In this document: piece by piece, positions 1 to 8,731 of the stretch
How positions within the stretch are numbered: position 1 is the stretch's first letter
How the letters are laid out: each line of letters opens with the position of its first letter
NCBI GenBank assembly: GCA_964516295.1
Contig: CAZEYT010000013.1
Location: 1 to 46,124 of the forward strand
Length of the DNA stretch: 46,124 nt
Origin: CAZEYT01 sp964516295
Lineage (GTDB): Bacteria; Verrucomicrobiota; Verrucomicrobiia; Chthoniobacterales; Terrimicrobiaceae
Reading direction: 5' to 3'
The notes under the pieces: generated by a model
What the model was told of the DNA's origin: nothing
Seen by the model: the letters and a program-made list of their open reading frames with translations, nothing else
Database searches by the model: none
Program-made: the position numbers and the translations under genes

Positions 1-545
1 AACGCGAGCCCGAACGCAATGAGGAACTGCGTGGTGAACGAATAATACTCCCGCACCGTCCACGTCGGCTGCCAGTTCATCGATCTCGCGTCTTTGAAGA
101 AGAATTCCAGCGTCTGCGGCAGCACCACAAAATACGCGAACGCCACCCCGAGCAGAAACAGCCCGAATCCGGTCATCGCAGCCGGAAACAGAACCGCTTT
201 TTCCCGCGGAGTCAGCGCCGGCAGAATAAACTCCGCGAGAAACCACAGAATGAAAGGAAACGACAGCACGAACCCGCCATAGAACGCGAGCTCGAGAGAG
301 ATCGTGAACGAGTCGGCCACGCCCAGCGATTGCAGATTCGCCGCCCGCGAGGGATCGACCGCGATCAACGGCCGCTGGATCAGGGCGGCCAGCTCCGTGC
401 GAAAAACAAAGCAAAGGATCATCGCGAGGCCGAGGGCGATGGCGATTTTCACCAGCGTGACGCGGAGGTCCTCGAGGTGCGACAGAAACGGCTTGGCCTC
501 GTCGCGCGTCTCCCGAAACTCAAAAATGCGTCGCAGCCCGCCCAT
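1..545 (-). CDS. tatC: Sec-independent protein translocase TatC (3' part missing, runs off left edge)
   Basis: TatC is the multi-spanning inner-membrane receptor of the twin-arginine translocase, which exports folded proteins. Translating the minus strand from the ATG at 543-545 gives 181 codons without a stop before the window edge. The N-terminus carries the family's conserved cytoplasmic element (FLSHLEDLR near residue 20) followed by a first membrane helix, a periplasmic loop, and further helices around FYGGFVLSFPFILWF and FPAAMTGFGLFLLG. These match the TatC fold; full-length TatC is about 250 residues, so roughly the last quarter is missing. The start codon overlaps the stop of the Nudix gene by one base (TGATG), which suggests coupled translation in the argH-Nudix-tatC run. 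No tatA or tatB is visible. Confidence 0.93.
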   Translation of the reverse strand, partial: MGGLRRIFEFRETRDEAKPFLSHLEDLRVTLVKIAIALGLAMILCFVFRTELAALIQRPLIAVDPSRAANLQSLGVADSFTISLELAFYGGFVLSFPFILWFLAEFILPALTPREKAVLFPAAMTGFGLFLLGVAFAYFVVLPQTLEFFFKDARSMNWQPTWTVREYYSFTTQFLIAFGLA

Positions 546-1141
546 CAGAAAAGCCCTCCGGCCACCAGCCGCGCGAAGACCGCGAGTGTGTTCGCGTCCT
601 GAATCACCCCACCCGCCACTGCGGCCCGAAGTTCGTCCCGGGTGAACGCCCGCACTTCATGGATCGCCTCGTTTTCATCGTGTTGCACCAGGTCTTCACG
701 CTCCACCACACCGGGAGCGAGAAAAAGGTGGGCGCATTCGTCCGTGAAACCGATTGACGAAAAAAAGCGGCCCAATGGCACCAAACCCGACGGGCACGAC
801 ACGCCAGCTTCTTCCCCGAGTTCCCGATGGGCGGTCGCCAGAATCGATGTTTCATCGACCGCTCCCTCGACCTGCCCGGCGGGGAATTCCCAGAATTCGG
901 CACACACCGCCACCCGCTCCTGTCGGACGAGCAGATACGAGCCATCTGCCGCGCGTGGCGCCACGACCGCTGCCACCGGCCGGCGAACCACCGTCCACGG
1001 AACCCCCGCGGGCCGCGTCGGCGTCGCAATCCGCTCCGCCATCACGCTGATCCATGGCGTTTCCACCAAGGGGCGCGAGTCCAAAACGCGCCATCCGGCC
1101 GCTTTAGTCGTCAGATCGTTCACGACAGCCGACGGGTCCAC
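545..1141 (-). CDS. Nudix hydrolase, ADP-ribose pyrophosphatase-like
   Basis: A 198-residue protein of the Nudix superfamily, which cleaves nucleoside diphosphates linked to another moiety. The layout (R-rich strand, VVAPRAADGSYLLVRQ, FPAGQVEGAVDE, then HRELGEEAGV) resembles NudF/ADP-ribose pyrophosphatases. The REL-x-EE-x-G core of the Nudix box (about residues 112-120) is intact and supplies the metal ligands. The upstream half of the box is irregular: the usual Glu eight residues before REL is Thr, with a Glu next to it. The start used is GTG at 1139-1141, which lies inside the 3' end of argH (22-base overlap); a later start is possible. Substrate is inferred only. Confidence 0.85.
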   Translation of the reverse strand: MDPSAVVNDLTTKAAGWRVLDSRPLVETPWISVMAERIATPTRPAGVPWTVVRRPVAAVVAPRAADGSYLLVRQERVAVCAEFWEFPAGQVEGAVDETSILATAHRELGEEAGVSCPSGLVPLGRFFSSIGFTDECAHLFLAPGVVEREDLVQHDENEAIHEVRAFTRDELRAAVAGGVIQDANTLAVFARLVAGGLF

Positions 1142-2487
1142 TCCGCGAGTTCGCGGGCGATATTGTCCGGGGACGGAGCCCCCACGGCGCGCCGCGCCGC
1201 CATCGCGGATTCCAGAACAAACGAACGCCGGATCACCTCCGCGGTGAAAACCGGCGAGGCGGCAGAGAATACATCGTCGCCGAGTTCATGAAGCGGGATT
1301 CCCCGCTCCTGCGCCGTCGCGACGAGCTTCCCGACGATCTCATGCGCCTCGCGAAACGGCACCCCGCCTTCAACCAATCGATCCGCGAGATCCGTCGCCA
1401 ACAAAAGCGGGTCACCGGCCGCCGCGCGGGCTCGATCTTCCCGGAACGTCGCGGCGTCGACCATCTCGGCAAAAATCGCCAGCGTCGCCGCGACCGTGTC
1501 GATGGAATCAAAAACGACCTCTTTGTCCTCCTGCATGTCGCGATTGTAAGTCAGCGGCAGGCCCTTCATCGTGGTGAGCATCGAGACGAGATTGCCGTAA
1601 AGGCGGCCGGTCTTGCCGCGGGCCAATTCCGCGATGTCCGGGTTTTTCTTCTGCGGCATCAGACTCGATCCGGTCGTGTGCCGGTCGCTCAATTCCAGAA
1701 ACCCAAACTCCGCGGACGCCCACAAGATAAAATCCTCGCTCAGGCGCGAGAGGTGCATTCCCGAAATCGCCAACACCGCCAGAATTTCGCAGGCGAAGTC
1801 CCGATCCGCCACCGCGTCCATGCTGTTCGTTGTCACGCGTGAAAATCCCAGCTCGGCCGCGACCGATTCGCGGTCCAAAACAATCGTCGAGCCGGCAATC
1901 GCCCCGGATCCCAGCGGCATCGCGTCCATCCGCGCCGCCGCATCCCGGAGCCGTCCGCGATCCCGCTCCAGCATTTCCACATACGCCAACAAATGATGCG
2001 CCAAATAAACCGGCTGAGCCCGCTGCAAATGCGTGTAACCGGGCAGAATCGCCCCCCGATGCCGCCCGCCAAATCCCACCAACGCCCGCTGAAGATCCCG
2101 GACTTTTTCCTCCAAATCCCCCGCCGCCTCGCGCAGGTAAAGCCGGAAATCCAGAGCCACCTGATCATTCCGGCTGCGGGCCGTGTGAAGTTTTGCCCCG
2201 GGCGCACCGATTCGCCGGGTAAGCTCGGCTTCGATGTTCATGTGAACGTCTTCGAGCGCCTCGCTCCACTCAAAATTCCCCGCCTCGATGTCCGCCCAGA
2301 TTCCCTCCAAGCCGTTGTGGATCGAAGAAAACTCCGTCTCGGTCAAAATGCCCGCTTTCTGCAACGCGCGTGCATGGGCGATGCTTCCGCGGATGTCGTG
2401 ACGATACAGCCGCCAATCGACTGACACCGATTCACCGTAAGATTTCAGGAGATCGGATTGCTCCTGCTTGAATCGTCCCTTCCACAT
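1120..2487 (-). CDS. argH: Argininosuccinate lyase
   Basis: Last step of arginine biosynthesis: argininosuccinate is cleaved to arginine and fumarate in the cytoplasm. The 455-residue length is typical. The fumarase/aspartase-superfamily signature GSSLMPQKKNPD (about residues 275-286, with the catalytic serine) is intact, as are the N-terminal WKGRF, the AKLHTARSRNDQV segment and the GYTHLQRAQP block with the active-site His. The ATG at 2485-2487 is only six bases after the Fur-type gene, and the 3' end overlaps the Nudix start, so it lies in the middle of a minus-strand run. No other arg genes are present in the window. Confidence 0.97.
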   Translation of the reverse strand: MWKGRFKQEQSDLLKSYGESVSVDWRLYRHDIRGSIAHARALQKAGILTETEFSSIHNGLEGIWADIEAGNFEWSEALEDVHMNIEAELTRRIGAPGAKLHTARSRNDQVALDFRLYLREAAGDLEEKVRDLQRALVGFGGRHRGAILPGYTHLQRAQPVYLAHHLLAYVEMLERDRGRLRDAAARMDAMPLGSGAIAGSTIVLDRESVAAELGFSRVTTNSMDAVADRDFACEILAVLAISGMHLSRLSEDFILWASAEFGFLELSDRHTTGSSLMPQKKNPDIAELARGKTGRLYGNLVSMLTTMKGLPLTYNRDMQEDKEVVFDSIDTVAATLAIFAEMVDAATFREDRARAAAGDPLLLATDLADRLVEGGVPFREAHEIVGKLVATAQERGIPLHELGDDVFSAASPVFTAEVIRRSFVLESAMAARRAVGAPSPDNIARELAEWTRRLS

Positions 2488-2493
2488 GCGCCG

Positions 2494-2997
2494 TCAGCCT
2501 TTCTTGGGAGCCGGACGCTTGCCGCAGGTGCCGCGCATCTTCAGCTCGTCGCAATGCGCCTCGATCTTCACCGACTTGTTGGCCGGGGAAAATCCCAGCC
2601 GGCGTGTGATGCAGTTTTCGAGCAATTCCATGTTGGTGTCCTCAAACTCGATGATCTTGTTGCAGTCCACGCAAACGAGATGGTTGTGCGTGGGGTGCTC
2701 AAGGAAATTCGGGTCGTAAACCGTCCGGTCGCCACCCAGATCAAGCTGGCGCAAGAGTCCGCTCTCGACCAGCAGGGGAAGCGTCCGGTAAACAGTCGCA
2801 CGGGAGACGGAGTCGTCGATCTCGCGCGCCATTTTCAGCAGATCCTCGGCATGAAAATGCTCCCGCGTGGCAAATGCCGCTTCGATAATGGCATCACGCT
2901 GCGCCGTGCGCCTCAGGCCTTTCCCGGCGAGAAACTCATGCAGAATCTCCCGCACGCTTTCTCGCGTGATTGGTTCCATCCCCGGAGACACTACCAC
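2494..2997 (-). CDS. Fur-family metal-responsive transcriptional regulator
   Basis: Fur-family repressors bind DNA through an N-terminal winged helix and sense iron, zinc, manganese or peroxide through a C-terminal metal domain. The protein has the winged helix (TAQRDAIIEAAF through SRATVYRTLPLLVESGLL) and the dimer/metal region with HPTHNHLVCVDC, which gives the His-rich loop and the first CxxC. A second C-terminal CxxC, the other half of the structural zinc site in many Fur proteins, is missing; only a single Cys occurs in the tail (RGTCGKRP). The subfamily (Fur, Zur or PerR) cannot be told. The listed start is GTG at 2997, preceded by GGAAGG; the ATG at 2979 is an equally good choice. It sits between a secreted-protein gene and argH on the same strand. 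Confidence 0.88.
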   Translation of the reverse strand: MVVSPGMEPITRESVREILHEFLAGKGLRRTAQRDAIIEAAFATREHFHAEDLLKMAREIDDSVSRATVYRTLPLLVESGLLRQLDLGGDRTVYDPNFLEHPTHNHLVCVDCNKIIEFEDTNMELLENCITRRLGFSPANKSVKIEAHCDELKMRGTCGKRPAPKKG

Positions 2998-3027
2998 CGG
3001 GGCCTTCCAACGGAAGCCCCAAAATTC

Positions 3028-3543
3028 TCAGTCCTTCCACTTCTGTTTTGCGATCACCGACGAGGGATTCGCGTACTCCCCGATCTGCTCGCCGTCGGCA
3101 TTGAACGCCTTGAACCAAAGTCCCACGACACGATCTCGCGCGGACCGGTTTCCACCACCCGTAAAATACCAGTTACCATCCAACGATTCCCGCGAGAGGT
3201 TCACTGGCTCGGTTTCAAATTCCACCGGTTTGTTCGTGATCAGCAGATCAATCTTGTGCTTCCCGGCGACGGACTTGATCTCGGGCTTCGCCGTGCTGCC
3301 GAACTGCTCGTCTTTGTAGATGATGTTGTATTTGATCACCACATCCCGCAGTTCCTTGAAGGTCTTGCTCGTCACCTTGACATTGTAAACGACTTCGCTG
3401 TCGCGGACGGTCGTATTGCCCCCCTCGCGCTCGCGGGAGGCATCGAGGGTCTTCTTGGTCGGCAACATCACGACATCATCAAGCGCCCTTACTGGAAGAC
3501 CCACGGCCACCAAGGCCAGAAAAACAACGATCAGCGTTTTCAT
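3028..3543 (-). CDS. Small secreted protein of unknown function
   Basis: Not a family I recognise. The 171-residue product begins with a clear signal peptide (MKTLIVVFLALVAVGLPVRA, probable cleavage after A20). The mature part is rich in beta-prone segments and contains no cysteine, which suggests a beta-sandwich periplasmic or exported domain. A second in-frame ATG lies nine bases upstream at 3552. I chose 3543 because a promoter-like pair (TGGACA and TAAAAG at 3553-3580) would place transcription start near that codon. It is the first gene of the minus-strand run leading into the Fur-type gene, 30 bases downstream. Confidence 0.72.
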   Translation of the reverse strand: MKTLIVVFLALVAVGLPVRALDDVVMLPTKKTLDASREREGGNTTVRDSEVVYNVKVTSKTFKELRDVVIKYNIIYKDEQFGSTAKPEIKSVAGKHKIDLLITNKPVEFETEPVNLSRESLDGNWYFTGGGNRSARDRVVGLWFKAFNADGEQIGEYANPSSVIAKQKWKD

Positions 3544-3552
3544 GAGCGTCAT

Positions 3553-3580
3553 CTTTTACCGCGCTCGACAGAGCTGTCCA
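3553..3580 (-). promoter_or_regulatory. Putative sigma70-type promoter of the secreted-protein/fur/argH run
   Basis: On the minus strand TGGACA (3575-3580) and TAAAAG (3553-3558) are separated by 16 bases. The ATG at 3543 follows the -10 after nine bases, so the transcript would have almost no leader. Confidence 0.4.
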
Positions 3581-3608
3581 GCAGAAGCGATAGAGTGTGG
3601 CAATGAAG

Positions 3609-3684
3609 TGGCGCGCCCGGCTGGGATCGAACCAGCGACCATCGGTTTAGAAGACCGGTGCTCTATCCACTGAGCTACGGGCGC
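3609..3684 (-). tRNA. tRNA-Arg(TCT)
   Basis: The minus strand folds into a full cloverleaf: acceptor stem GCGCCCG/CGGGCGC, D arm GCTC/GAGC, anticodon loop CTTCTAA giving anticodon TCT, and T arm GCTGG/CCAGC around TTCGATC. Discriminator G and an encoded CCA follow (3609-3612). The pair at the base of the anticodon stem is C27-A43, a mismatch. The tRNA reads AGA codons, which should be rare in this GC-rich genome. Confidence 0.96.
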
Positions 3685-3779
3685 AAAAAAGGACTCCGCG
3701 CGTGCCGTTCCTGCCAGAAAGAACGCCCTCACCCGGGACGAGGCAAGGAAAAAGCCACCCGCACCGGGCACAATGATTC

Positions 3780-3808
3780 TTGATGGAATGCCCTCTGCCC
3801 GCTATTCC
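3780..3808 (+). promoter_or_regulatory. Putative promoter of the coiled-coil protein gene
   Basis: TTGATG (3780-3785) and TATTCC (3803-3808) are separated by 17 bases. The ATG at 3821 follows after 12 bases. The position of these hexamers argues against the longer reading from 3773. Confidence 0.4.
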
Positions 3809-3820
3809 GTCCCTCCACTT

Positions 3821-4219
3821 ATGTCCATCACAGCTCTGGAAAAAATCGCCGCCATCGAAGCGGACGCCAAAAACAAGATCGAAGCTCTCAAGCAGGAAGC
3901 CGTCACCGAACTCGTCAAGCGCATCGCCGCTGCAAAGTCCGAACTCGCCCAACTCGAATCCGAATACGCCGCACTCACCGGCAAAACGCTCACCGGCGAA
4001 AAGGCCACCTTCTCGCGCAAACGCCTCTCCACCAGCGAAAAAGCCGCCCTTGTGGAGACCGTCACGGGCATCATCAAAGCCTCCAAAGAACCCCTTTCGT
4101 TCGGAGACATCGCCTCCCGCACCGGAGAATCCGCCTCGGCGGTGCGCGATGCCATCAAACAAGTCCCGGGCCTCAAGGTCACCGGCGTCAAAGCCTCGAC
4201 CCGCTACGCTCTCAAATAA
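3821..4219 (+). CDS. Small coiled-coil protein with a possible C-terminal winged-helix domain
   Basis: Family not recognised. The 132-residue product opens with a long charged heptad-like helix (about residues 1-50, Ala/Glu/Lys-rich), followed by a basic linker (ATFSRKRLST) and a C-terminal segment of about 60 residues. That segment, with IIKASKEPLSFGDIAS, SASAVRDAIKQ and a final strand TGVKASTRYALK, has the helix-helix-wing pattern of small DNA-binding domains. A role as a nucleoid or regulatory DNA-binding protein is inferred from this layout only. The start at 3821 was preferred to 3773 because the promoter hexamers overlap the longer version and the coiled coil begins right after it. The gene stands alone, with its own promoter and a strong terminator. 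Confidence 0.75.
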   Translation: MSITALEKIAAIEADAKNKIEALKQEAVTELVKRIAAAKSELAQLESEYAALTGKTLTGEKATFSRKRLSTSEKAALVETVTGIIKASKEPLSFGDIASRTGESASAVRDAIKQVPGLKVTGVKASTRYALK

Positions 4220-4237
4220 ACGGGGTTTCCCGTTTCC

Positions 4238-4273
4238 AAAAACCCCGCCCGGCTTCGGCCCGGCGGGGTTTTT
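4238..4273 (+). terminator. Rho-independent terminator
   Basis: A15-bp stem with a single C-C mismatch (4238-4253 against 4258-4273), closed by a TTCG tetraloop and ending in a T tract, lies 18 bases after the stop of the coiled-coil gene. The A-rich left arm would let it work in both directions, but there is no minus-strand gene for it to serve nearby. Confidence 0.92.
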
Positions 4274-4294
4274 CTTTTTCGTGGCCCCCCACCC

Positions 4295-4323
4295 TCGACA
4301 GCGGCAGGAAATCTCCCTACCTT
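4295..4323 (+). promoter_or_regulatory. Putative promoter of RND system 1
   Basis: TCGACA (4295-4300) and TACCTT (4318-4323) are 17 bases apart, and the ATG at 4332 follows eight bases later. It lies directly after the preceding terminator, as a fresh promoter should. Confidence 0.42.
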
Positions 4324-4331
4324 TCGCCCCG

Positions 4332-5528
4332 ATGACACCTTGCGGACATTCCCCGAATCCCCCGCCGTCGATCCTCCGGCCCGTTTCGTTTTTCTTCCTG
4401 TTGCTGGCGTCGCTCCCGGGCTGCGGGCGGACCGACAAAGTCGCCCCGCCGCTACCGACCGTGCTGGTCACCCCGGCTGTCGAACGTGAGGTGCGAGATT
4501 TTGTCGTCTTTACCGGCCGCACCGAGGCGGTCCAAACCGTCGCCGTCCGTGCCCGGGTCAGCGGTTATCTCACCGAGACCCGCTTCAAGGACGGCCAGGA
4601 AGTCAAAAAAGGCGACGTACTTTTTGTCATCGACCCGCGCCCCTACCAAGCCGACCTCGACCAAGCCCAGGCCGAATACGACCGCGCCGCCGCCGACTAC
4701 CAACTCGCCGAGCTGGAATTCAAGCGCGCCTCGGATCTTCGCGCCAAAAACACCATCGCCGCCCAGGAATTCGACGCCAAGTCCGCCGGACTCCTCAAAG
4801 CCCGCGGCGGTCTCGCCGCTGCCCGTGGCGCGCTGGACACCGCGAAGCTCAACCTCGAATTCACCAACATCACCTCCCCCATCGACGGCCAGGCCAGCCG
4901 CGCCGCCGTCACCCCGGGCAATCTCATCACCCCCCAGATGGAGGAACCCCTCACTACGATCGTCTCAACGAATCCCGTTTACGCCTACGCAGACATCGAT
5001 GAGCGCCAGCTCCTGCGCTACATCCGACTCTACAACGAGGAACATGGATCCAACCCGGAGCCGGAGAAGAAAGCCGTCACCCCGATTTTCCTCCAACTTG
5101 CGGACGAAAAAGGCTTCCCACACGAGGGCGTCATCGACTTCGCCGACAACCGCGTCAATCCCAACACCGGCACCATTTCGATCCGCGGGATTTTTGAGGA
5201 CAAGGAAAACGTGCTCGCACCCGGTCTCTTCGTCCGACTCCGCTTTCCGGGTGGACCGGCCTACCAAGCCGTCCTCGTCCCGCAGGAAGCCATCGGCGTG
5301 GACCAAGGCCAGCGCTACGTTCTCGTCGTCCAAGCGGACGGAACGGTCGATTACCGCCGGGTCGAACCGGGGGCCATTCAGGATGACGGCTGGCGGGTTA
5401 TCAAGGGGGCGGTCAAAGTCGGCGAAAACGTCATCGTCGAGGGTATGATGAAAACGCGACCGGGCGAAAAAGTTCTCACGAAGCCCTGGGCCGACCCCGC
5501 TTCCACGGCAACCGCCGCGCCCCTGTGA
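4332..5528 (+). CDS. RND efflux periplasmic adaptor, lipoprotein (HlyD/MexA-AcrA type)
   Basis: Membrane-fusion protein that links an RND pump to an outer-membrane channel. The 398-residue product has a lipoprotein signal with lipobox LPGC (around residues 34-37). The family order follows: barrel-sandwich hybrid (VSGYLTETRFKDGQEVKKGDVLFVID), an alpha-hairpin with Ala/Gln-rich coiled coil (about 100-170), the second lipoyl half (SPIDGQAS, TPGNLI), a beta-barrel and a membrane-proximal domain ending in RPGEKVL. The ATG at 4332 gives the signal sequence directly; upstream in-frame codons run back through the terminator and are not coding. The stop overlaps the pump's GTG by four bases. Substrate is unknown and no TolC-like gene follows. 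Confidence 0.93.
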   Translation: MTPCGHSPNPPPSILRPVSFFFLLLASLPGCGRTDKVAPPLPTVLVTPAVEREVRDFVVFTGRTEAVQTVAVRARVSGYLTETRFKDGQEVKKGDVLFVIDPRPYQADLDQAQAEYDRAAADYQLAELEFKRASDLRAKNTIAAQEFDAKSAGLLKARGGLAAARGALDTAKLNLEFTNITSPIDGQASRAAVTPGNLITPQMEEPLTTIVSTNPVYAYADIDERQLLRYIRLYNEEHGSNPEPEKKAVTPIFLQLADEKGFPHEGVIDFADNRVNPNTGTISIRGIFEDKENVLAPGLFVRLRFPGGPAYQAVLVPQEAIGVDQGQRYVLVVQADGTVDYRRVEPGAIQDDGWRVIKGAVKVGENVIVEGMMKTRPGEKVLTKPWADPASTATAAPL

Positions 5529-8500
5529 ATATCAGCCATTTCTTCATCGACCGGCCGATTTTTGCCTCGGTCCTCTCGATCATCATCACACTCGTCGGGG
5601 CCGTCGCGGTTCTGACGCTCCCGGTCGCCCAATACCCGGATATCACCCCGCCGACCATCCAAGTCGCGGCAAGCTACCCCGGTGCCAACGCCCAGACCGT
5701 CGCCGAAACCATCGGTGCACCGATTGAACAACAGGTCAACGGCGTCGAAAACATGCTCTACATGTCGTCGCAATCCAACAGCGACGGCAGCTACAGCCTC
5801 ACGATCACCTTCAAACTCGGGACCGATCTCGACACGGCCCAGGTCCTCACGCAAAACCGCGTCAATCTCGCCCTCCCCCTACTTCCGGAAGATGTTCGCC
5901 GCACGGGCGTCACCGTCAAAAAGCAGTCGGCGTCGATGATGATGATCGTGAACCTCGTCTCGCCCGACCAGCGGTTCGACGCGCTCTATCTCGGCAACTA
6001 CGCCATTCTTCAGCTCAAGGACACGCTGGCCCGCGTCGCAGGAGTCGGCGACATCAGTATTTTCGGCTACGAATACAGCCTGCGCGTGTGGCTCGATCCC
6101 GAGCGTCTCGCCGCGCTTGGTCTGGCGCCCGAGGATGTGGTCGCTGCCATTCGCGAGCAAAACGTCCAAGTCGCCGCCGGCATCGTCGGAGCCCCGCCCG
6201 CACCGGCCGGAACGGCCTTTCAATACACGGTCAATACCCAGGGCCGCCTGACCACTCCGGAGGAATTCGAGCAAATCGTCGTCAAACAGGGCTCCCGCGG
6301 CGAAATCGTCCGCCTCGGCGATGTCGGCCGCGCCGAACTCGGAGCCCGCGACTACAGCATCGAAAGCACGCTCGACGGGCTTCCCACCGTCGGCATCGCC
6401 ATTTACCAACAACCCGGCGGCAACGCCCTCGCGACAGCAGAGGAAATCCGGCGCATCATGGCCGATCTCGCCACCCGTTTCCCGGACGGCCTCGAATACC
6501 GCATCGACTACGACACGACCGGCTTTGTCCAGGAGTCGGTGAACTCCGTCATCCACACGCTTTTCGAAGCGGTGGTCCTCGTGATTTTGGTGGTGCTCCT
6601 GTTTTTGCAATCCTGGCGGGCAACGCTCATTCCGCTCATTGCCGTGCCGGTCTCGCTCATCGGAACCTTCGCCGCGATGGCCGCTTTCGGGTTTTCGCTC
6701 AACAACATCTCGCTCTTCGGCCTGGTTCTGGCCATCGGCATCGTGGTCGATGATGCGATCGTCGTGGTCGAAAACGTCGAGCGAAACCTCAGCCTCGGCC
6801 TCGCCCCGCGCGAAGCGGCCCGCAAGGCCATGGATGAAGTCTTCGGCGCGATCATTGCCGTCGGTCTGGTGCTCATCGCCGTGTTTCTGCCCACGGCATT
6901 CATCACCGGCATCTCCGGGGAATTTTACCGCCAGTTCGCACTCACCATCGCGGTTTCGACCGCCATTTCAACGTTCAATTCCGTCACGCTCAGCCCGGCT
7001 CTCGCTGCTCTTCTGCTCAAGCCACACGGGGCCAAAGCCGATCTGCCGGCCCGCATTCTCGACCGGCTCTTCGGATGGCTCTTCCGCGGCTTCAACGCGA
7101 TCTTCGACCGCTTCACCGCCGGGTATTCCGCCGTGATTTCCAAGCTCATCCGGCTCACCGCGCTCGTCGCCCTTATTTACCTCGCACTTCTCGGACTGAC
7201 CGCCCTCGGCTTCATCACGGCCCCGGTCGGCTTCATCCCGCAACAGGACAAAGGCTACCTCATCACCAACGTCCAATTGCCACCCGCCGCCTCGGTGGAA
7301 CGCACCCGCCTCGTCTCCGCCGCCGCCGACGAAATCATCCGCAACACCCCGGGCGTCGCCCACACGCTCGTCATCAACGGACTCTCCGTCGTGGCCGGCT
7401 CCAACCTCCCGAATGCTGCCACGATCTTTGTCATCCTCGACCCCTTCGAGGAACGCCACGACCGCTCGCTCTCCGGCCCGGCCATTACCGCCTCGCTCAA
7501 CGCCCAACTCTCCACCCTCCCGCAAGCTCTCACCGGCGTCTTCGGACCACCCCCCGTTGACGGCCTCGGCAGCACCGGAGGTTTCCGCCTGATGGTTCAG
7601 GACCGCGGCGGGGCGGGGTTCCCAGCGCTCGAGGAAGCCACCCAGAACCTCGCTGCTCTCGCCTCCCAAAGCCCCGCCATCTCCGGTGCCTTCTCGAGCT
7701 TCAGCGCCGACACCCCTCAGCTCTACGTGGACATCGACCGCGTCAAAGCCAAGGCCCTTAATGTGCCGCTCAGCAGTATCTTTTCCACGCTCCAGATCGC
7801 CCTTGGCTCATCCTATGTGAATGACCTCACGCTCTTCGGCCGGTCCTACCAGGTCACTGCCCAGGCCGACGCCAAATTCCGGGTCCTGCCCGAGGACATC
7901 CTCAAACTCCAGGCCCGCAGCAATAACGGCTCGATGGTCCCCCTGGCCACGCTGGCGGACGTCCGCGAAATCACCGCCCCGGCCACCGTCCTGCGCTACA
8001 ACCTCTACCCAGCCGCGGACATCGTCGGATCCCCCGCCCCGGGCACCAGCTCGGGCCAAGCCGTCGCCGTCATGCAGGACCTCGCCAGAGATCACCTCCC
8101 GCGCAGCATGGGCTTCGAATGGACGGACCTGACCCTCCAGCAAATGCTCGCCGGCAACGTCGCCATCTTCATTTTCCCGCTCTGCGTCCTGTTCGTTTTT
8201 CTCACCCTCGCCGCCCAATACGAAAGCTGGTCGCTGCCATTCGCGATCATTCTGATTGTGCCGATGTGCCTTCTCTCCGCCATCGCCGGTGTCCTCCTCC
8301 GCGGCTTGGACAACAATATCTTCACCCAGATCGGGTTCATCGTCCTCGTTGGCCTCGCGTCGAAAAATGCCATCCTCATTGTCGAGTTTTCCAAACAGCT
8401 CGAAGACTCCGGAAAATCGTGTCTCGACGCCGTCGTCGAAGCGTGTCGCCTCCGGCTGCGGCCGATTCTCATGACCTCATTCGCCTTCATTCTCGGCGTT

Positions 8501-8671
8501 CTCCCGCTGGTGATCGCGTCCGGGCCCGGCGCGGAAATGCGCCAAGCCCTCGGCACAGCGGTCTTTGCCGGCATGCTGGGCGTGACGTTCTTCGGGATTC
8601 TTCTCACTCCCGTTTTTTACGTGATCGTCCGCTCGCTCACGTCCCGTCGAACGGCGACCCCGGCGGCGTAG
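5525..8671 (+). CDS. RND multidrug efflux transporter, HAE1 family (AcrB/MexB-like)
   Basis: Proton-driven inner-membrane pump. The 1048-residue length and the opening NISHFFIDRPIFASVLSIII are typical of HAE1 pumps, with two large periplasmic loops after TM1 and TM7. The TM4 proton-relay pair DD is in GIVVDDAIVVVENVER (about residue 405) and the relay Lys is in LVGLASKNAILIVEFSK (about residue 940). GTG at 5525 is used as start because it overlaps the adaptor stop (GTGA) and yields the canonical N-terminus with no extra residues. Together with the adaptor it forms a two-gene unit; the outer-membrane component must come from elsewhere. Substrates cannot be read from the sequence. Confidence 0.95.
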   Translation: MNISHFFIDRPIFASVLSIIITLVGAVAVLTLPVAQYPDITPPTIQVAASYPGANAQTVAETIGAPIEQQVNGVENMLYMSSQSNSDGSYSLTITFKLGTDLDTAQVLTQNRVNLALPLLPEDVRRTGVTVKKQSASMMMIVNLVSPDQRFDALYLGNYAILQLKDTLARVAGVGDISIFGYEYSLRVWLDPERLAALGLAPEDVVAAIREQNVQVAAGIVGAPPAPAGTAFQYTVNTQGRLTTPEEFEQIVVKQGSRGEIVRLGDVGRAELGARDYSIESTLDGLPTVGIAIYQQPGGNALATAEEIRRIMADLATRFPDGLEYRIDYDTTGFVQESVNSVIHTLFEAVVLVILVVLLFLQSWRATLIPLIAVPVSLIGTFAAMAAFGFSLNNISLFGLVLAIGIVVDDAIVVVENVERNLSLGLAPREAARKAMDEVFGAIIAVGLVLIAVFLPTAFITGISGEFYRQFALTIAVSTAISTFNSVTLSPALAALLLKPHGAKADLPARILDRLFGWLFRGFNAIFDRFTAGYSAVISKLIRLTALVALIYLALLGLTALGFITAPVGFIPQQDKGYLITNVQLPPAASVERTRLVSAAADEIIRNTPGVAHTLVINGLSVVAGSNLPNAATIFVILDPFEERHDRSLSGPAITASLNAQLSTLPQALTGVFGPPPVDGLGSTGGFRLMVQDRGGAGFPALEEATQNLAALASQSPAISGAFSSFSADTPQLYVDIDRVKAKALNVPLSSIFSTLQIALGSSYVNDLTLFGRSYQVTAQADAKFRVLPEDILKLQARSNNGSMVPLATLADVREITAPATVLRYNLYPAADIVGSPAPGTSSGQAVAVMQDLARDHLPRSMGFEWTDLTLQQMLAGNVAIFIFPLCVLFVFLTLAAQYESWSLPFAIILIVPMCLLSAIAGVLLRGLDNNIFTQIGFIVLVGLASKNAILIVEFSKQLEDSGKSCLDAVVEACRLRLRPILMTSFAFILGVLPLVIASGPGAEMRQALGTAVFAGMLGVTFFGILLTPVFYVIVRSLTSRRTATPAA

Positions 8672-8696
8672 CGACTGCGTTTTTCTCGTTTTGAAG

Positions 8697-8725
8697 TTGG
8701 AAATCCCGCATCGATCGCCTGTCAT
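8697..8725 (+). promoter_or_regulatory. Putative promoter of the alpha/beta-hydrolase gene
   Basis: TTGGAA (8697-8702) and TGTCAT (8720-8725) with a 17-base spacer; the ATG at 8732 follows after six bases. The -10 is weak, so this rests mostly on spacing. Confidence 0.3.
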
Positions 8726-8731
8726 CACGCC

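Noticed and set aside
2998..3580. Fur box near the fur-type gene
   Set aside because: No A/T-rich 19-bp inverted repeat of the Fur, Zur or PerR kind could be found.
3647..4522. 291-codon minus-strand frame spanning the tRNA, the coiled-coil gene and the terminator
   Set aside because: Overlaps a tRNA and a terminator and has low-complexity Gly/Phe composition.
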